Counted from the first letter of the stretch, positions 19,036-27,352 are shown. The stretch is DNA of 64,000 nucleotides from Porticoccaceae bacterium (GCA_029250825.1 JAQXEN010000061.1:1-64000); one strand, 5' to 3'. Program-made: numbers and translations. The notes: generated from the letters alone by a model not told the origin.

Positions 19036-19876
19036 CCTTGTCATCAGCACCACAATCGAAGACCTTTTGGTGGCACGCAATCCCCGGGGTATGCAGGCAC
19101 TTCAGAAGGCTCTGGTGCCCGGTTATTATTTGCGCGGCGCCCAGATGCTGCAAAGTGCCATTGGCAAAGTATTAATTGGCACCGGCTTCCCGGTAGCCGG
19201 CACCTACGAGACCGATGGTCCGGTTGGCGCCATTGCCCTCTACCAAGCATTAGAAACTCTCGGCGCAAAACCGATACTGGTCTGTGGTGCTCCACTGGCC
19301 GATGCCATCGCCGCGGATTACCGAGTACACAAAATAAGCGTGGGCAAGCCCGCAGTGAGCAAAGTTGAGGCACAAAAAGCCCTGCAGCAATATAAGCCAT
19401 CACTGGTGATATCCATTGAACGACCGGGCATGGCCGCAGATGGCAACTATTACAATATGCGTGGCGAAGATATCAGTCTCGCCTGCGCCAGCTTTGATTA
19501 TTTTTTAAGTTTGGCCGACTGCCCAACCATTGCCATTGGCGATGGCGGCAATGAAATTGGTATGGGCAATGTCGCCAGCGCAGTTGAGCAGCTATCCATC
19601 TCCCCCTCCATCATTCCGTCCGCCATCTGCTGCGATGAACTGCTGATCGCCGATGTATCCAACTGGGCTGCCCACGGGCTGATCGCCATGCTGTCAGTTT
19701 TAAGGGGCCAAGATATGCTTGTGGACTGGGATAATTTCGCCATATTGCAATACCTCTCCGACCGCGGCAGTGTCGATGGTGTGACCCGAGAAAATCAGCT
19801 AACAGAAGATGGTTTGAGCGCAGATATTAGTGAAGAATTAATTCAAAACCTGAGAACATTAGGTGGATTTTATTAA
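19028..19876 (+). CDS. D-glutamate cyclase-like protein, DUF4392 (GLUCM C-terminal) half
   Basis: 282 residues from ATG 19028; an in-frame TTG at 19019 is less likely because AGAGG would be only three bases away. Motifs resemble the C-terminal domain of vertebrate D-glutamate cyclase: GTGFPVAGTYETDGPVGA, SIERPGMAADGNYYNMRG, IAIGDGGNEIGMGNV. The enzyme interconverts D-glutamate and 5-oxo-D-proline. Its overlap with pxpC and the ycsI-type gene upstream of pxpA support a joint pathway. Catalytic residues cannot be assigned by eye. Confidence 0.85.
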   Translation: MNNLVISTTIEDLLVARNPRGMQALQKALVPGYYLRGAQMLQSAIGKVLIGTGFPVAGTYETDGPVGAIALYQALETLGAKPILVCGAPLADAIAADYRVHKISVGKPAVSKVEAQKALQQYKPSLVISIERPGMAADGNYYNMRGEDISLACASFDYFLSLADCPTIAIGDGGNEIGMGNVASAVEQLSISPSIIPSAICCDELLIADVSNWAAHGLIAMLSVLRGQDMLVDWDNFAILQYLSDRGSVDGVTRENQLTEDGLSADISEELIQNLRTLGGFY

Positions 19877-19984
19877 TAGCAGTATATTTTCTGGTTATAA
19901 GCCTGATCAGCCTTAAAAACCACCAAATAAGCCACAAATAAAATCTCTATACCAATGAATTTACTTTGCGCACACTGCGCCTCG

Positions 19985-20095
19985 CTGATACCATTTTTTG
20001 CATATTAACGGCCCAGTAAAATTTACGCTTAATCAACCCAGTGCTGCGTTTATACTGGGTAGCTTAAGCTGGGTGGCCCAGTTCATTAAGCGCTA
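19985..20095. promoter_or_regulatory. Cluster of CCCAGT/ACTGGG half-sites upstream of dat
   Basis: Five CCCAGT-like or inverse motifs occur within about 85 bases (near 20012, 20037, 20055, 20070 and 20077). One perfect pair, ACCCAGT (20036-20042) and ACTGGGT (20054-20060), could be a hairpin or an operator. The 271-base gap between the DUF4392 gene and dat must contain any dat promoter. No T-run follows, so a terminator is unlikely. Confidence 0.4.
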
Positions 20096-20147
20096 ATAAG
20101 AGCCATCCAAAGCTAACAATAGACAACCAGATCCAAAAGGTACCAAT

Positions 20148-21005
20148 ATGAGCATCGCGTTTCTAGATGGCAACTACATGCCCATCGAGCAGGCCAAAAT
20201 ATCCCCTCTGGATCGGGGGTTTTTATTCGGCGACGGCATCTATGAAGTCGTGCCCTCCTTCGCCGGAAAAATGGTTGGCTTTGCACCCCATATCGCGCGC
20301 ATGAAAAGTGGCCTCGAAGCCATCGGCATCCAGCTGAAGTGGTCCACAGATGACTGGGCAGAGCTGTGCAATCGCTTGATCAGCGAAAACAATGCCGGCA
20401 ATCTGGGCATCTACCTACACGTCAGTCGCGGCACCGACAACAAACGCTTCCATGCCTTCCCAGAAAATATTGCACCCACAGTTTTCGCCTATACCTTTGA
20501 GATCCCTCCGGCACCCATAGCGGACAAGAGCAGTGTCAAAGCCAGAAAGGCCTCCACGACCCGCGATCTGCGCTGGGAACGCTGCCAGATTAAATCCACT
20601 GCACTGCTCGGCAATGTTCTGCACTTTCAACAGGGCTACGAACAAGGCAGCGATGAAACCCTGTTATTTAACGCCGAAAATCAGCTCACCGAAGCCAGTG
20701 CCTGCAATGTCTTTATTGTTAAGGACGGCACCGTGATAACGCCATTACTGGATCATCAAAAACTGCCGGGCATCACCCGCCAGATCGTTATCGATGTGTT
20801 GCGTAAAGACGGCAAGATTGCCGTGCAAGAGCGCATTGTCACGATGGAAGAAGTGGCCGGCGCCGATGAAGTGTGGATTACCAGCTCCTCGAAGGAAATA
20901 GCACCGATCACAGAGATCGATGGTAAACCGGTTGGCGATGGCAGCATTGGGGATATCTGGCTAGCTGCTCAGACTCTCTATTCCGCATCGAAATTTGATT
21001 ACTAG
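20148..21005 (+). CDS. dat: D-amino-acid transaminase (fold-type IV PLP)
   Basis: 285 residues. The PLP lysine is in CQIKSTALLGNVLHFQ; SPLDRGFLFGDGIYEVVP is the N-terminal signature of the class IV aminotransferases and LTEASACNVFIVKDG the PLP phosphate region. The closest class is D-alanine:2-oxoglutarate transaminase rather than branched-chain IlvE, judged by length and RDLRWERC. Interconverts D-Ala and D-Glu. It is followed after 8 bases by alanine racemase, which strengthens the D-amino-acid assignment. Confidence 0.88.
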   Translation: MSIAFLDGNYMPIEQAKISPLDRGFLFGDGIYEVVPSFAGKMVGFAPHIARMKSGLEAIGIQLKWSTDDWAELCNRLISENNAGNLGIYLHVSRGTDNKRFHAFPENIAPTVFAYTFEIPPAPIADKSSVKARKASTTRDLRWERCQIKSTALLGNVLHFQQGYEQGSDETLLFNAENQLTEASACNVFIVKDGTVITPLLDHQKLPGITRQIVIDVLRKDGKIAVQERIVTMEEVAGADEVWITSSSKEIAPITEIDGKPVGDGSIGDIWLAAQTLYSASKFDY

Positions 21006-21013
21006 GTAGTTTC

Positions 21014-22090
21014 ATGTCCAGACCCACAAGAGCGGTTATCGATCTTCAAGCATTGCGCCACAACTACCAGTTGGCGCAATCTTTGGCACCGAAATCAAAG
21101 ACCGTTCCGATGGTCAAGGCCAATGCCTATGGTCATGGTGCGGCCCGGGTCGCTGAAGCGCTCAGTGATCTGGCACCCGCCTTTGGTGTCGCCTGTATAG
21201 AAGAAGCACTGGAACTACGGGATGCAGGCATCAAACAGCCAATATTGCTCCTCGAAGGTGGCTTTGACGCCGCCGAACTGCAATTAGCAGCCACCAAAGG
21301 GTTCTGGGTGATGGTTGAAAACCATCGACAAAAAGACGCAGTTATCAATGCCGATCTGGCTCTGCCACTCACTGTCTGGCTCGGAGTCGACACCGGTATG
21401 CATCGCCTCGGGTTCCAGCCAGACGAAATTGCCGAGGTCTATAAAACGCTCAATAGCAGTCGCAATATTAGCCAGCCTATCGTTTTCACCTCGCACTTTG
21501 CCTGTGCCGATGATTTGAACAGCGATGCCACAACCAAGCAGATCGATAGCTTTAAAGCCTGTGCACCGGTCACCGCACTCCAAAGTCTAGCTAACTCAGC
21601 TGCAATTTTGGCCTGGCCCAAAGCTCAACGTGAATGGCAACGACCCGGCTATATGCTCTATGGCAACTCGCCATTTTCAGTGCCCCAAGAAAATGCCGAT
21701 CAACTCAAGCCGGTGATGTCGTTTGAATCCGCGGTGATTTCTCTGCGCAATATCAGTGCCGGTGAATCAGTGGGTTACACCGCCAATTGGACTGCCCAGG
21801 GAGACTCCACCATAGCCACCATTACCGTTGGTTACGGCGATGGTTATCCCCGCCATGCGCCGAATGGTACGCCAGTGCTAATTAATGGTCAGCGCTGCCC
21901 GCTAGTGGGTCGTGTCTCTATGGATATGATTACCGTTGATGTAACGGCGCTCAGTCAGGTTGCGATTGGTGATAAAGCAGTGCTCTGGGGGCCTGAGCTA
22001 GCGGTGAATGAAGTCGCGGAGCACTGTGGCACCATAGGCTATGAACTGCTCACCCGAATGCCGGCACGCGTGCCCCGAGTTTATAGCTAA
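21014..22090 (+). CDS. alr: Alanine racemase
   Basis: 358 residues. PLP lysine in VPMVKANAYGHGAARV, catalytic Tyr region VGYGDGYPRHAP, and GRVSMDMITVDVT, all family hallmarks; fold-type III barrel plus C-terminal beta domain. Makes D-Ala for peptidoglycan or, run backward, feeds D-Ala into L-Ala. AGGTAG precedes the ATG. It probably forms an operon with dat. Confidence 0.96.
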   Translation: MSRPTRAVIDLQALRHNYQLAQSLAPKSKTVPMVKANAYGHGAARVAEALSDLAPAFGVACIEEALELRDAGIKQPILLLEGGFDAAELQLAATKGFWVMVENHRQKDAVINADLALPLTVWLGVDTGMHRLGFQPDEIAEVYKTLNSSRNISQPIVFTSHFACADDLNSDATTKQIDSFKACAPVTALQSLANSAAILAWPKAQREWQRPGYMLYGNSPFSVPQENADQLKPVMSFESAVISLRNISAGESVGYTANWTAQGDSTIATITVGYGDGYPRHAPNGTPVLINGQRCPLVGRVSMDMITVDVTALSQVAIGDKAVLWGPELAVNEVAEHCGTIGYELLTRMPARVPRVYS

Positions 22091-22199
22091 ACGCCGCATT
22101 CGAGTATTAACGCCCAATCGCCGTTTTCTACTTCGCATACTCACGAGCTAGAGGGATTATGGGGATAGGGCTTTGAGAAATAGGCTGGGATAGAGCTGC

Positions 22200-22691
22200 T
22201 TAGAAACGCCATTCATTGCGCGATGAAAAACCATCGGCATTATTAATAAAGCGCAAAAAGGTCGGCGTTACCCGATAGAAATGGCTCTTACCAAAGGCTG
22301 CACCAATACGTTTTTCCTGTTCATTGGCCGGGTTGTCAATCAGGGCCTTTACTTCAGGAAAACGCTTAAAATACCGAGCCGCTGCAGCGGCTCTACCAGA
22401 GTCGCTCACCTGACTGATATCAGCCTCAATTTGCACGCCGCAGATCTCTAACCAATTGCCACTGTAGTCAGTGTAAATCGATGCCGCAATAACGCCATCT
22501 TCGGGAAGGCTGGCGATATGTCGGGTCGAAGCAGAGGAGAGAAAATAGAGATTGAGATCGTTGTCAGCCACATAGAGCACCGGTGCAGTCCAGGGTCCTT
22601 TGTCATCATTAACCGATAGAGTCAGCACGCTTTCAGACTGCAAAAAAGCCTTTAATGGACCTGTATCCTCTGGGGATTTATCAGCCGTCAT
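22200..22691 (-). CDS. PPOX-class (pyridoxamine-phosphate-oxidase-like) flavin-binding protein
   Basis: 163 residues. Split-barrel FMN fold suggested by LKAFLQSESVLTLSVNDDKG, WTAPVLYVADNDLNLYFLS and RHIASLPEDGVIAASI, ending SSRNEWRF. Resembles YhbP/HugZ-like proteins with unknown substrate. The ATG overlaps the ubiX stop by one base (TAATG), so it is translationally coupled to a flavin prenyltransferase. Whether it uses FMN or prenyl-FMN is not known. Confidence 0.78.
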   Translation of the reverse strand: MTADKSPEDTGPLKAFLQSESVLTLSVNDDKGPWTAPVLYVADNDLNLYFLSSASTRHIASLPEDGVIAASIYTDYSGNWLEICGVQIEADISQVSDSGRAAAAARYFKRFPEVKALIDNPANEQEKRIGAAFGKSHFYRVTPTFLRFINNADGFSSRNEWRF

Positions 22692-23257
22692 TAACTGCCC
22701 TGCCCCTGCCAGCGTTTGAGACTGGCGGTCTCAATATCAAATAGATCCAACACCCGGGCCACAGAGTGATTGATAATATCGTCGACACTTTGGGGATTGG
22801 TATAGAACGCCGGAGAGGGTGGGCAAATAATCGCACCGTATTGGCTGGCCTTAAACATCAGCTCGCAATGGCCGGTGTGCAGGGGCGACTCACGGGGCAC
22901 AATCACCAATCTGCGGCGCTCTTTAAGGATCACATCCGCAGCGCGAATCAGCAGATTATCGGCATAGGAATTAACGATTCCCGAGAGAGTTTTCATAGAA
23001 CAGGGAACCACAATCATGCCGGCGGTTTTAAATGATCCGCTGGCAATGGTGGCGCCGATATTCTTGTTGTTATGCACTTCATCGGCCAGGGCCTCAACAT
23101 CTTCCGCAGCCCAGTCAGTTTCTATACCAATATTCATGCGCGCCGCTTGACTCATCACCAGATGAGTTTCAATTTCGGGTTTGTCGGCGAGCATCTGTAA
23201 CATGCGAATGCCGTAAATAACACCGCTAGAGCCTGACATACCAATAATGAGTCGCAT
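22691..23257 (-). CDS. ubiX: Flavin prenyltransferase UbiX
   Basis: 188 residues. MRLIIGMSGSSGVIYGIRML, VPCSMKTLSGIVNSYADNL and RRLVIVPRESPLHTGHCELM are diagnostic. Transfers dimethylallyl from DMAP to FMN to form prenyl-FMN for UbiD decarboxylases in ubiquinone synthesis. No ubiD is in this window. GGAAC precedes the ATG. Confidence 0.95.
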   Translation of the reverse strand: MRLIIGMSGSSGVIYGIRMLQMLADKPEIETHLVMSQAARMNIGIETDWAAEDVEALADEVHNNKNIGATIASGSFKTAGMIVVPCSMKTLSGIVNSYADNLLIRAADVILKERRRLVIVPRESPLHTGHCELMFKASQYGAIICPPSPAFYTNPQSVDDIINHSVARVLDLFDIETASLKRWQGQGS

Positions 23258-23335
23258 AGAAGTTCCTTTCTAGTTTGGCAGGTATTTTGCCCTGTTTGGC
23301 AGGGTCTGGAAAGTGGTACGTTCAGTGACAAGTTT
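23258..23335. other. ubiX upstream region
   Basis: Short stretch holding the ubiX ribosome-binding site and presumably its promoter; it contains TTTGGCAGG-type short repeats (near 23272 and 23295). Repeat element B begins immediately to the right. Confidence 0.4.
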
Positions 23336-23667
23336 GAGATCCTTCGACTGTGCTCAGGATGACAGAGTCCGAGGTGTGACTCTGAATTGTAAACCTGTCA
23401 CTCCAAACGCCCAACCTGTCACTGCAAACCCCGAACTCGTTACTGCAAACCGCGAGTCTGTCATCTCGAACCCCCAGCCTGTCACATCGAAACCCAAGCC
23501 TGTCACATCGAAACACAAGCCTGTCGTCTCAAACCCCCAGTCTGTTATCTTGAACGCCTAGCCTGTCATCTTGAACGCCTAGTCTGTCATCTTGAGCTGC
23601 CAGTCTGTCATCTCGAACGCATGTGAGAGATCTCAATATCTCTCATCACTGCGTTCTGTCGGGATAA
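23336..23667. repeat. Composite element B: 21-bp tandem array (11 copies) between GAGATC elements
   Basis: Left element 23336-23365 (GAGATCCTTCGACTG to GATGACAG). Then, after about 26 bases, eleven consecutive 21-bp units at 23392-23622 with no indel, consensus AGCCTGTCATCTCGAAC plus CCCC. The last unit is itself the start of a right element, 23605-23634 (CTGTCATCTCGAAC to GAGATCTC). A decayed third element follows at 23636-23667 (ATATCTCTCATCACTGCG to GGGATAAT). The unit sequence equals the GTCATCTCGAAC end of that right element. Confidence 0.9.
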
Positions 23668-23839
23668 TAGGCTATTGGTTAACGCTGGACTCCAACCGAA
23701 GGCTGACTTAAAGAGCAGCAATCACTCTCATCGCACTACCTGCCCCGATGAACGCTTTAGCTTTGTACTGCCTGACCTCTTGGCGCATTCTGCGCGTATC
23801 AGTTCAGGATCTAGAAAAATAAAAACCAGAGAAGAATTT

Positions 23840-25702
23840 ATGCTATCCAACTCACAGCTATTGTCCTTAATTGGCATACTCCGCAATGCCAGAAAGTTCG
23901 GCCTGATTGTCCTATGCAGTGCCTTGATGGCCTGTGGTGGTGGCGGTTCATCTACAAGCCCAGATCCGCTTACTGAAGAGCCCGTAGCCGACGAATCTGT
24001 GGTTGAAGAGCCTGTAAGTGAAGAGCCTGTAAGTGAAGAGCCCGTAAATGAAGAGCCCGTAAATGAAGAGCCCGTAATTGAACAACCAGCAGTTGAAGAG
24101 CCCGTAATTGAACAACCAGCAGTTGAAGAGCCCGTAATTGAACAACCAGCAGTTGAAGAGCCTGAAGAGGAACCAGTAACAGAGCAGCCTGATCCCCTAT
24201 CAGCCCAATCTGATTCAGCTCGCGCAGGCAAGATACCTGGCGTCAATATTTGGCAGCTGCCCAACTCCCCAGACGGTGACCGTCCTGATCAATGCTGGCT
24301 AGCGGTGGGCTCTGATGACAGCGGTGAGATCTATATCTCCGGCCATGACCATCAGACCAATTCCATGCTCTACCGTATGTATCAATCCGATAATACCCTT
24401 CGCTGGATTGGCGATGCGCGCACCGCATCCGAAGCGGCCGACAATTGGGAAAATGGCGAAACCGCAGAGAAGTTTCATACCCGCCCGATTTATCACCAAG
24501 GCCAAGTCTATGTGGCCACGCTGGACAAGTCCGGAATGGACAATGGTTTCCGCAGCACCAGAGGCTTTCACTGGTACAGCTATAAAATCAGCCAAAATAG
24601 ATTCTATGATTTGAGCGCCTCAGAGCCCAATGGTGTCGGTGCAGAGACACTGCAGTTAGCCACTATTCAAATAGATCCGCTGAACAACCTGCTCTATGGC
24701 ATGTCGATTCCAGAAAACAAACTGGTGCGTTATGACATTGCCACAGGCACCACAACGGTACTTGGCAATCCGCCCCAGTGGACCGGCTATTTCTATACTA
24801 ACCGTTTTATGTGGGTGGACTCACGGGGCCGGGTCTATATCACCGGCGGATCGTCGAGAGGTCAGTGGAACAAAGGAGAGTCTTCCGCAGTTTTTGATCA
24901 TGTCTGGTATTACGACCCAGCCACAGGCTTTGGAGAGCTGCCGGAGTTTGAGCTTCAGGGCCCCAACTCAATGGAAGTTGGTCAGTGGGATCGCGAACAC
25001 AAAAATCTCTATACCAGCGATGATCAGGGCAATATTTATCGTTTTAACGATGCCGCTGCGAGCTGGACATTTCTCGGCCGGCCGAATTTTTCCAGCTCAT
25101 TAAAGACCTGGATTTTCCAGCTCTCTGCCGATGAGGAAAAAATTTATATTGGCCTCAGTGATGGTCCACAGCCTAACGCGATCTATGAATACGATATAGC
25201 CACCGGCAGTTCCTTTGAATTGCTTAAAATAAACGATCTCGACGATGCCGCGGCAGCCGAAGCCTTTATAACCGGTTATGACTCCTGGGACAGCAAAGGC
25301 AATTTTTATATCGCCAGCTTTAGCATGTATGACAACGACAATGTCTATATGCTCGGTATTAATCCAGTGGAAATTAAGCTGCAGAAAGGTCTGATTACTA
25401 ATCGTATGCAAGTGTCAGCAGTACAGGAGAATGATGGCAATATCCGTGTTTCACGGAGCGGTTCAAACGCTGCCCCTCTCGATGTTTTATTTGAAGTTCG
25501 AGGCTCTGATAGTGAAGGGAATTGGGTAACTACAGGGTATGGAGAACTGACTATTGCTGCACAGCAGAGCGATTTCAATATTGATCCTTTAAGCCTAAGC
25601 TTGCCAGCTGGAGACTCTGCAATTAGCTTTGAGTTTGTGGTTGTGGCGGACGGTAATGATTATCTGATCAGTGATGACACTACGGTGGCGTTTCTTCAGT
25701 AG
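23840..25702 (+). CDS. Secreted lipoprotein with Glu/Pro repeat stalk and beta-propeller-like domain
   Basis: 620 residues from ATG 23840 (AGAGAAG upstream); a longer frame from a TTG at 23675 would run through repeat B and is rejected. The signal peptide ends in lipobox LMACG. Residues about 52-115 are an acidic stalk of EEPV(S/N) and EEPVIEQPAV repeats. The bulk (about 130-540) has repeated SDDSGEIYISG, DSRGRVYITGG, DDQGNIYRF and WDSKGNFYIASF strands as in a propeller. The C-terminal region (LDVLFEVRGSDSEG, DDTTVAFLQ) resembles a Calx-beta-like sandwich. Substrate unknown; probably surface-exposed. It is bracketed by repeat arrays on both sides. Confidence 0.78.
   Translation: MLSNSQLLSLIGILRNARKFGLIVLCSALMACGGGGSSTSPDPLTEEPVADESVVEEPVSEEPVSEEPVNEEPVNEEPVIEQPAVEEPVIEQPAVEEPVIEQPAVEEPEEEPVTEQPDPLSAQSDSARAGKIPGVNIWQLPNSPDGDRPDQCWLAVGSDDSGEIYISGHDHQTNSMLYRMYQSDNTLRWIGDARTASEAADNWENGETAEKFHTRPIYHQGQVYVATLDKSGMDNGFRSTRGFHWYSYKISQNRFYDLSASEPNGVGAETLQLATIQIDPLNNLLYGMSIPENKLVRYDIATGTTTVLGNPPQWTGYFYTNRFMWVDSRGRVYITGGSSRGQWNKGESSAVFDHVWYYDPATGFGELPEFELQGPNSMEVGQWDREHKNLYTSDDQGNIYRFNDAAASWTFLGRPNFSSSLKTWIFQLSADEEKIYIGLSDGPQPNAIYEYDIATGSSFELLKINDLDDAAAAEAFITGYDSWDSKGNFYIASFSMYDNDNVYMLGINPVEIKLQKGLITNRMQVSAVQENDGNIRVSRSGSNAAPLDVLFEVRGSDSEGNWVTTGYGELTIAAQQSDFNIDPLSLSLPAGDSAISFEFVVVADGNDYLISDDTTVAFLQ
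24003..24165 (+). repeat. In-frame repeats of the lipoprotein stalk
   Basis: Units of about 15 bp (GAAGAGCCCGTAAAT-like) pass into three 30-bp units encoding EEPVIEQPAV. Neighbouring copies are nearly identical at the DNA level, so length variation between strains is likely. Confidence 0.85.
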
Positions 25703-25716
25703 TTTGGGGAATTGTT

Positions 25717-25915
25717 GAGATCCCTCGTCGCTACGCTCAGTCGGGATGACATAAAAAGCGCTCGGCCAGAATGACATGAAAAGCGCTCGGCCGGGATGAC
25801 ATGAAAAGCGCTCGGCCGGGGTGACATAAAAAGTGCTCTGCCGGGATGACGTAAAAGCACCCTGTCAGGATGACAATAAACGACCCTGTCATCCTGAGCC
25901 CAGCCCAAGGATCTC
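25717..25915. repeat. Composite element C: 25-bp tandem array between inverted GAGATC elements
   Basis: Left element 25717-25751 (GAGATCCCTCGTCGCTACG to GATGACA). Six units with period 25, 25, 25, 25, 24 and 23 lie at 25734-25880, consensus CGCTCGGCCGGGATGACAT plus GAAAAG. The right element in opposite orientation is 25886-25915 (CTGTCATCCTGAG to GGATCTC). Units repeat the GGGATGACA end of the left element. Starts 14 bases after the lipoprotein stop. Confidence 0.9.
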
Positions 25916-25966
25916 ATGCCAGCAGGCTAAAAGCCCAAAAGCAAAAAACTACGCTCGATCAAAAAT

Positions 25967-26614
25967 CTAATCCTTATCAAACATCTTTGCGATAGCAATT
26001 TTACGCTGATCATCAACCAACTTGATCATTGGCCGCTCGGACATCATCTGCATCCACTCGCCCAGGCCATCCACCTCAGACAGCATGTTCCAGCCCCAAA
26101 CTTTCTTGGCAATAATTCGCGCATTCATAAAAATGTAATAGGCATAAATATCCACCATGGTGATCTGATTACCCATCATATAAGGTGAAAAACTGGCGAG
26201 ACGATCAAGCGCCGCCAAACCCTTTACCATCAAGGGTTTAATCTGATCCGCAACCGCCTGATTCAGCTCAGCACCAAAAAACACATAGCCCACAAGCCGA
26301 GCAGATTCATTGCCCACATAGAGTTCAACAACCTTGAGCAGCTCAGACATCTTGGCGCTGGTAAAGGGATCGGCCGGAGTCATTGGCTGATCCGGAACAC
26401 AGTTCTCGAGAAAACCTAAGATCGCAGTAGTCTCGCTAAGATAACCCTCATCCACTTCAATAAAGGGCATTTTGCCCATTGGGCTGAGCTCAATATAGGG
26501 CTCGCTATAAGACGGGGCTATTTCCACCTCCTCAAACTGAAAACCCTTTTCCAACATAAAGGCTTTGACCGCAGCCTGATAATTGCTGATTTCGAGACCG
26601 TAAAGTTTGATCAT
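25967..26614 (-). CDS. Glutathione S-transferase family protein
   Basis: 215 residues. Thioredoxin-fold N-terminus (MIKLYGLEISNYQAAVKAFM, LSPMGKMPFIEVDEGYLSET: the cis-Pro and the Glu-Thr/Ser glutathione contact), then an all-helical C-terminal domain (QITMVDIYAYYIFM with the conserved Asp). Substrate unknown. AGGAAC precedes the ATG. It is the first gene after repeat element C and is transcribed toward it. Confidence 0.88.
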   Translation of the reverse strand: MIKLYGLEISNYQAAVKAFMLEKGFQFEEVEIAPSYSEPYIELSPMGKMPFIEVDEGYLSETTAILGFLENCVPDQPMTPADPFTSAKMSELLKVVELYVGNESARLVGYVFFGAELNQAVADQIKPLMVKGLAALDRLASFSPYMMGNQITMVDIYAYYIFMNARIIAKKVWGWNMLSEVDGLGEWMQMMSERPMIKLVDDQRKIAIAKMFDKD

Positions 26615-26674
26615 TTCTAGAGTTCCTTTTCAGTTGAAAAATTTATCGACTCGCCGAGAGTCCTCGTTAAACAA

Positions 26675-27352
26675 TTAGCCTGTAATCAAAAGCGCTTCAT
26701 AGTCGGCAACAATCGCCTCAAACGCTTTCGGGTCTGCCGCGGCCTTTTTCCGGTAGTGAGCCAATGTCTTTTGCCAATACCTGTGATGATCTGGATTTAC
26801 CCGATCCCACATAGTAAGGCCAGTGGCAATAATCGGTTGAGTGGAATTTTGCGACACATAAATGGCCTCATAGAAACGATTATTCTCGAGAACAATCTGC
26901 TCCCTTTTTAAACCAAATCCGTGTTCGGCCAGGGCTTTGCGCACTGCATAATTACCGTGAACAGAGCAGATCAGTAGATCAAAAGGCAAGTTCGGCAAAG
27001 CCGCACACAAACTCTCAATGAACTGGATAGTCTTATTGCCGCCCACACCAGCGATAACAAATAGCTGAGGTGCAACCTGAGGCACTTGAAGGTCTTTTAC
27101 ATCCTGACAGATAACCTGCCAGTTAAACTTATCGCGGGGAAAACGCCCCTGTAAATCTTGCTCCAACAAGGCCATTTGTGGGCTTAAAATATCCACAAAA
27201 ACCACCTTCTCGGCGAGCTTGCGCTCAAGTAACGACATACCCAGCAAACCATGATCGCAGCAGCAGTCCCAAATAATCGAATAGTGCTGCTCAAGCATAG
27301 TATCTAACCGCCGGAGACGGCGGCCGAGTTTCACTGCTGTTTGATTATTCAT
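26675..27352 (-). CDS. TrmK-family tRNA (adenine-22-N1) methyltransferase-like protein
   Basis: 225 residues from ATG 27352; a TTG at 27424 adds 24 residues but has AGGA too close. VKLGRRLRRLDTML, the SAM-binding motif IIWDCCCDHGLLGMSL, VDILSPQMALLEQDL and VIAGVGGNKTIQFIE match the COG2384/TrmK family, where a Gly-rich GxGG loop precedes catalysis. In Gram-positives it makes m1A22 in tRNA; the target in Gammaproteobacteria is less certain. Divergent from acnB. Confidence 0.75.
   Translation of the reverse strand: MNNQTAVKLGRRLRRLDTMLEQHYSIIWDCCCDHGLLGMSLLERKLAEKVVFVDILSPQMALLEQDLQGRFPRDKFNWQVICQDVKDLQVPQVAPQLFVIAGVGGNKTIQFIESLCAALPNLPFDLLICSVHGNYAVRKALAEHGFGLKREQIVLENNRFYEAIYVSQNSTQPIIATGLTMWDRVNPDHHRYWQKTLAHYRKKAAADPKAFEAIVADYEALLITG

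Noticed and set aside
20148-21005. Branched-chain aminotransferase IlvE instead of D-amino-acid transaminase
   Set aside because: Length (285), the KSTALLGNVL lysine motif and the adjacent alanine racemase fit Dat better, although an assay would be needed to be certain.
23313-23561. Open frame of 82 codons across the 21-bp array giving a heptad-repeat peptide (and a similar one on the minus strand)
   Set aside because: The period is a multiple of three, so every frame without a stop in one unit stays open. There is no ribosome-binding site, and the frame starts inside a dispersed element. Treated as non-coding satellite.
23392-23622. Possible CRISPR array
   Set aside because: The repeated unit is 21 bp with no distinct spacers; adjacent units are similar along their whole length. 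No cas genes are in the window.
23675-23839. 55-residue N-terminal extension of the lipoprotein from a TTG
   Set aside because: It would begin inside the repeat B edge and place the lipoprotein signal peptide internally; the ATG at 23840 gives a proper signal peptide and lipobox.
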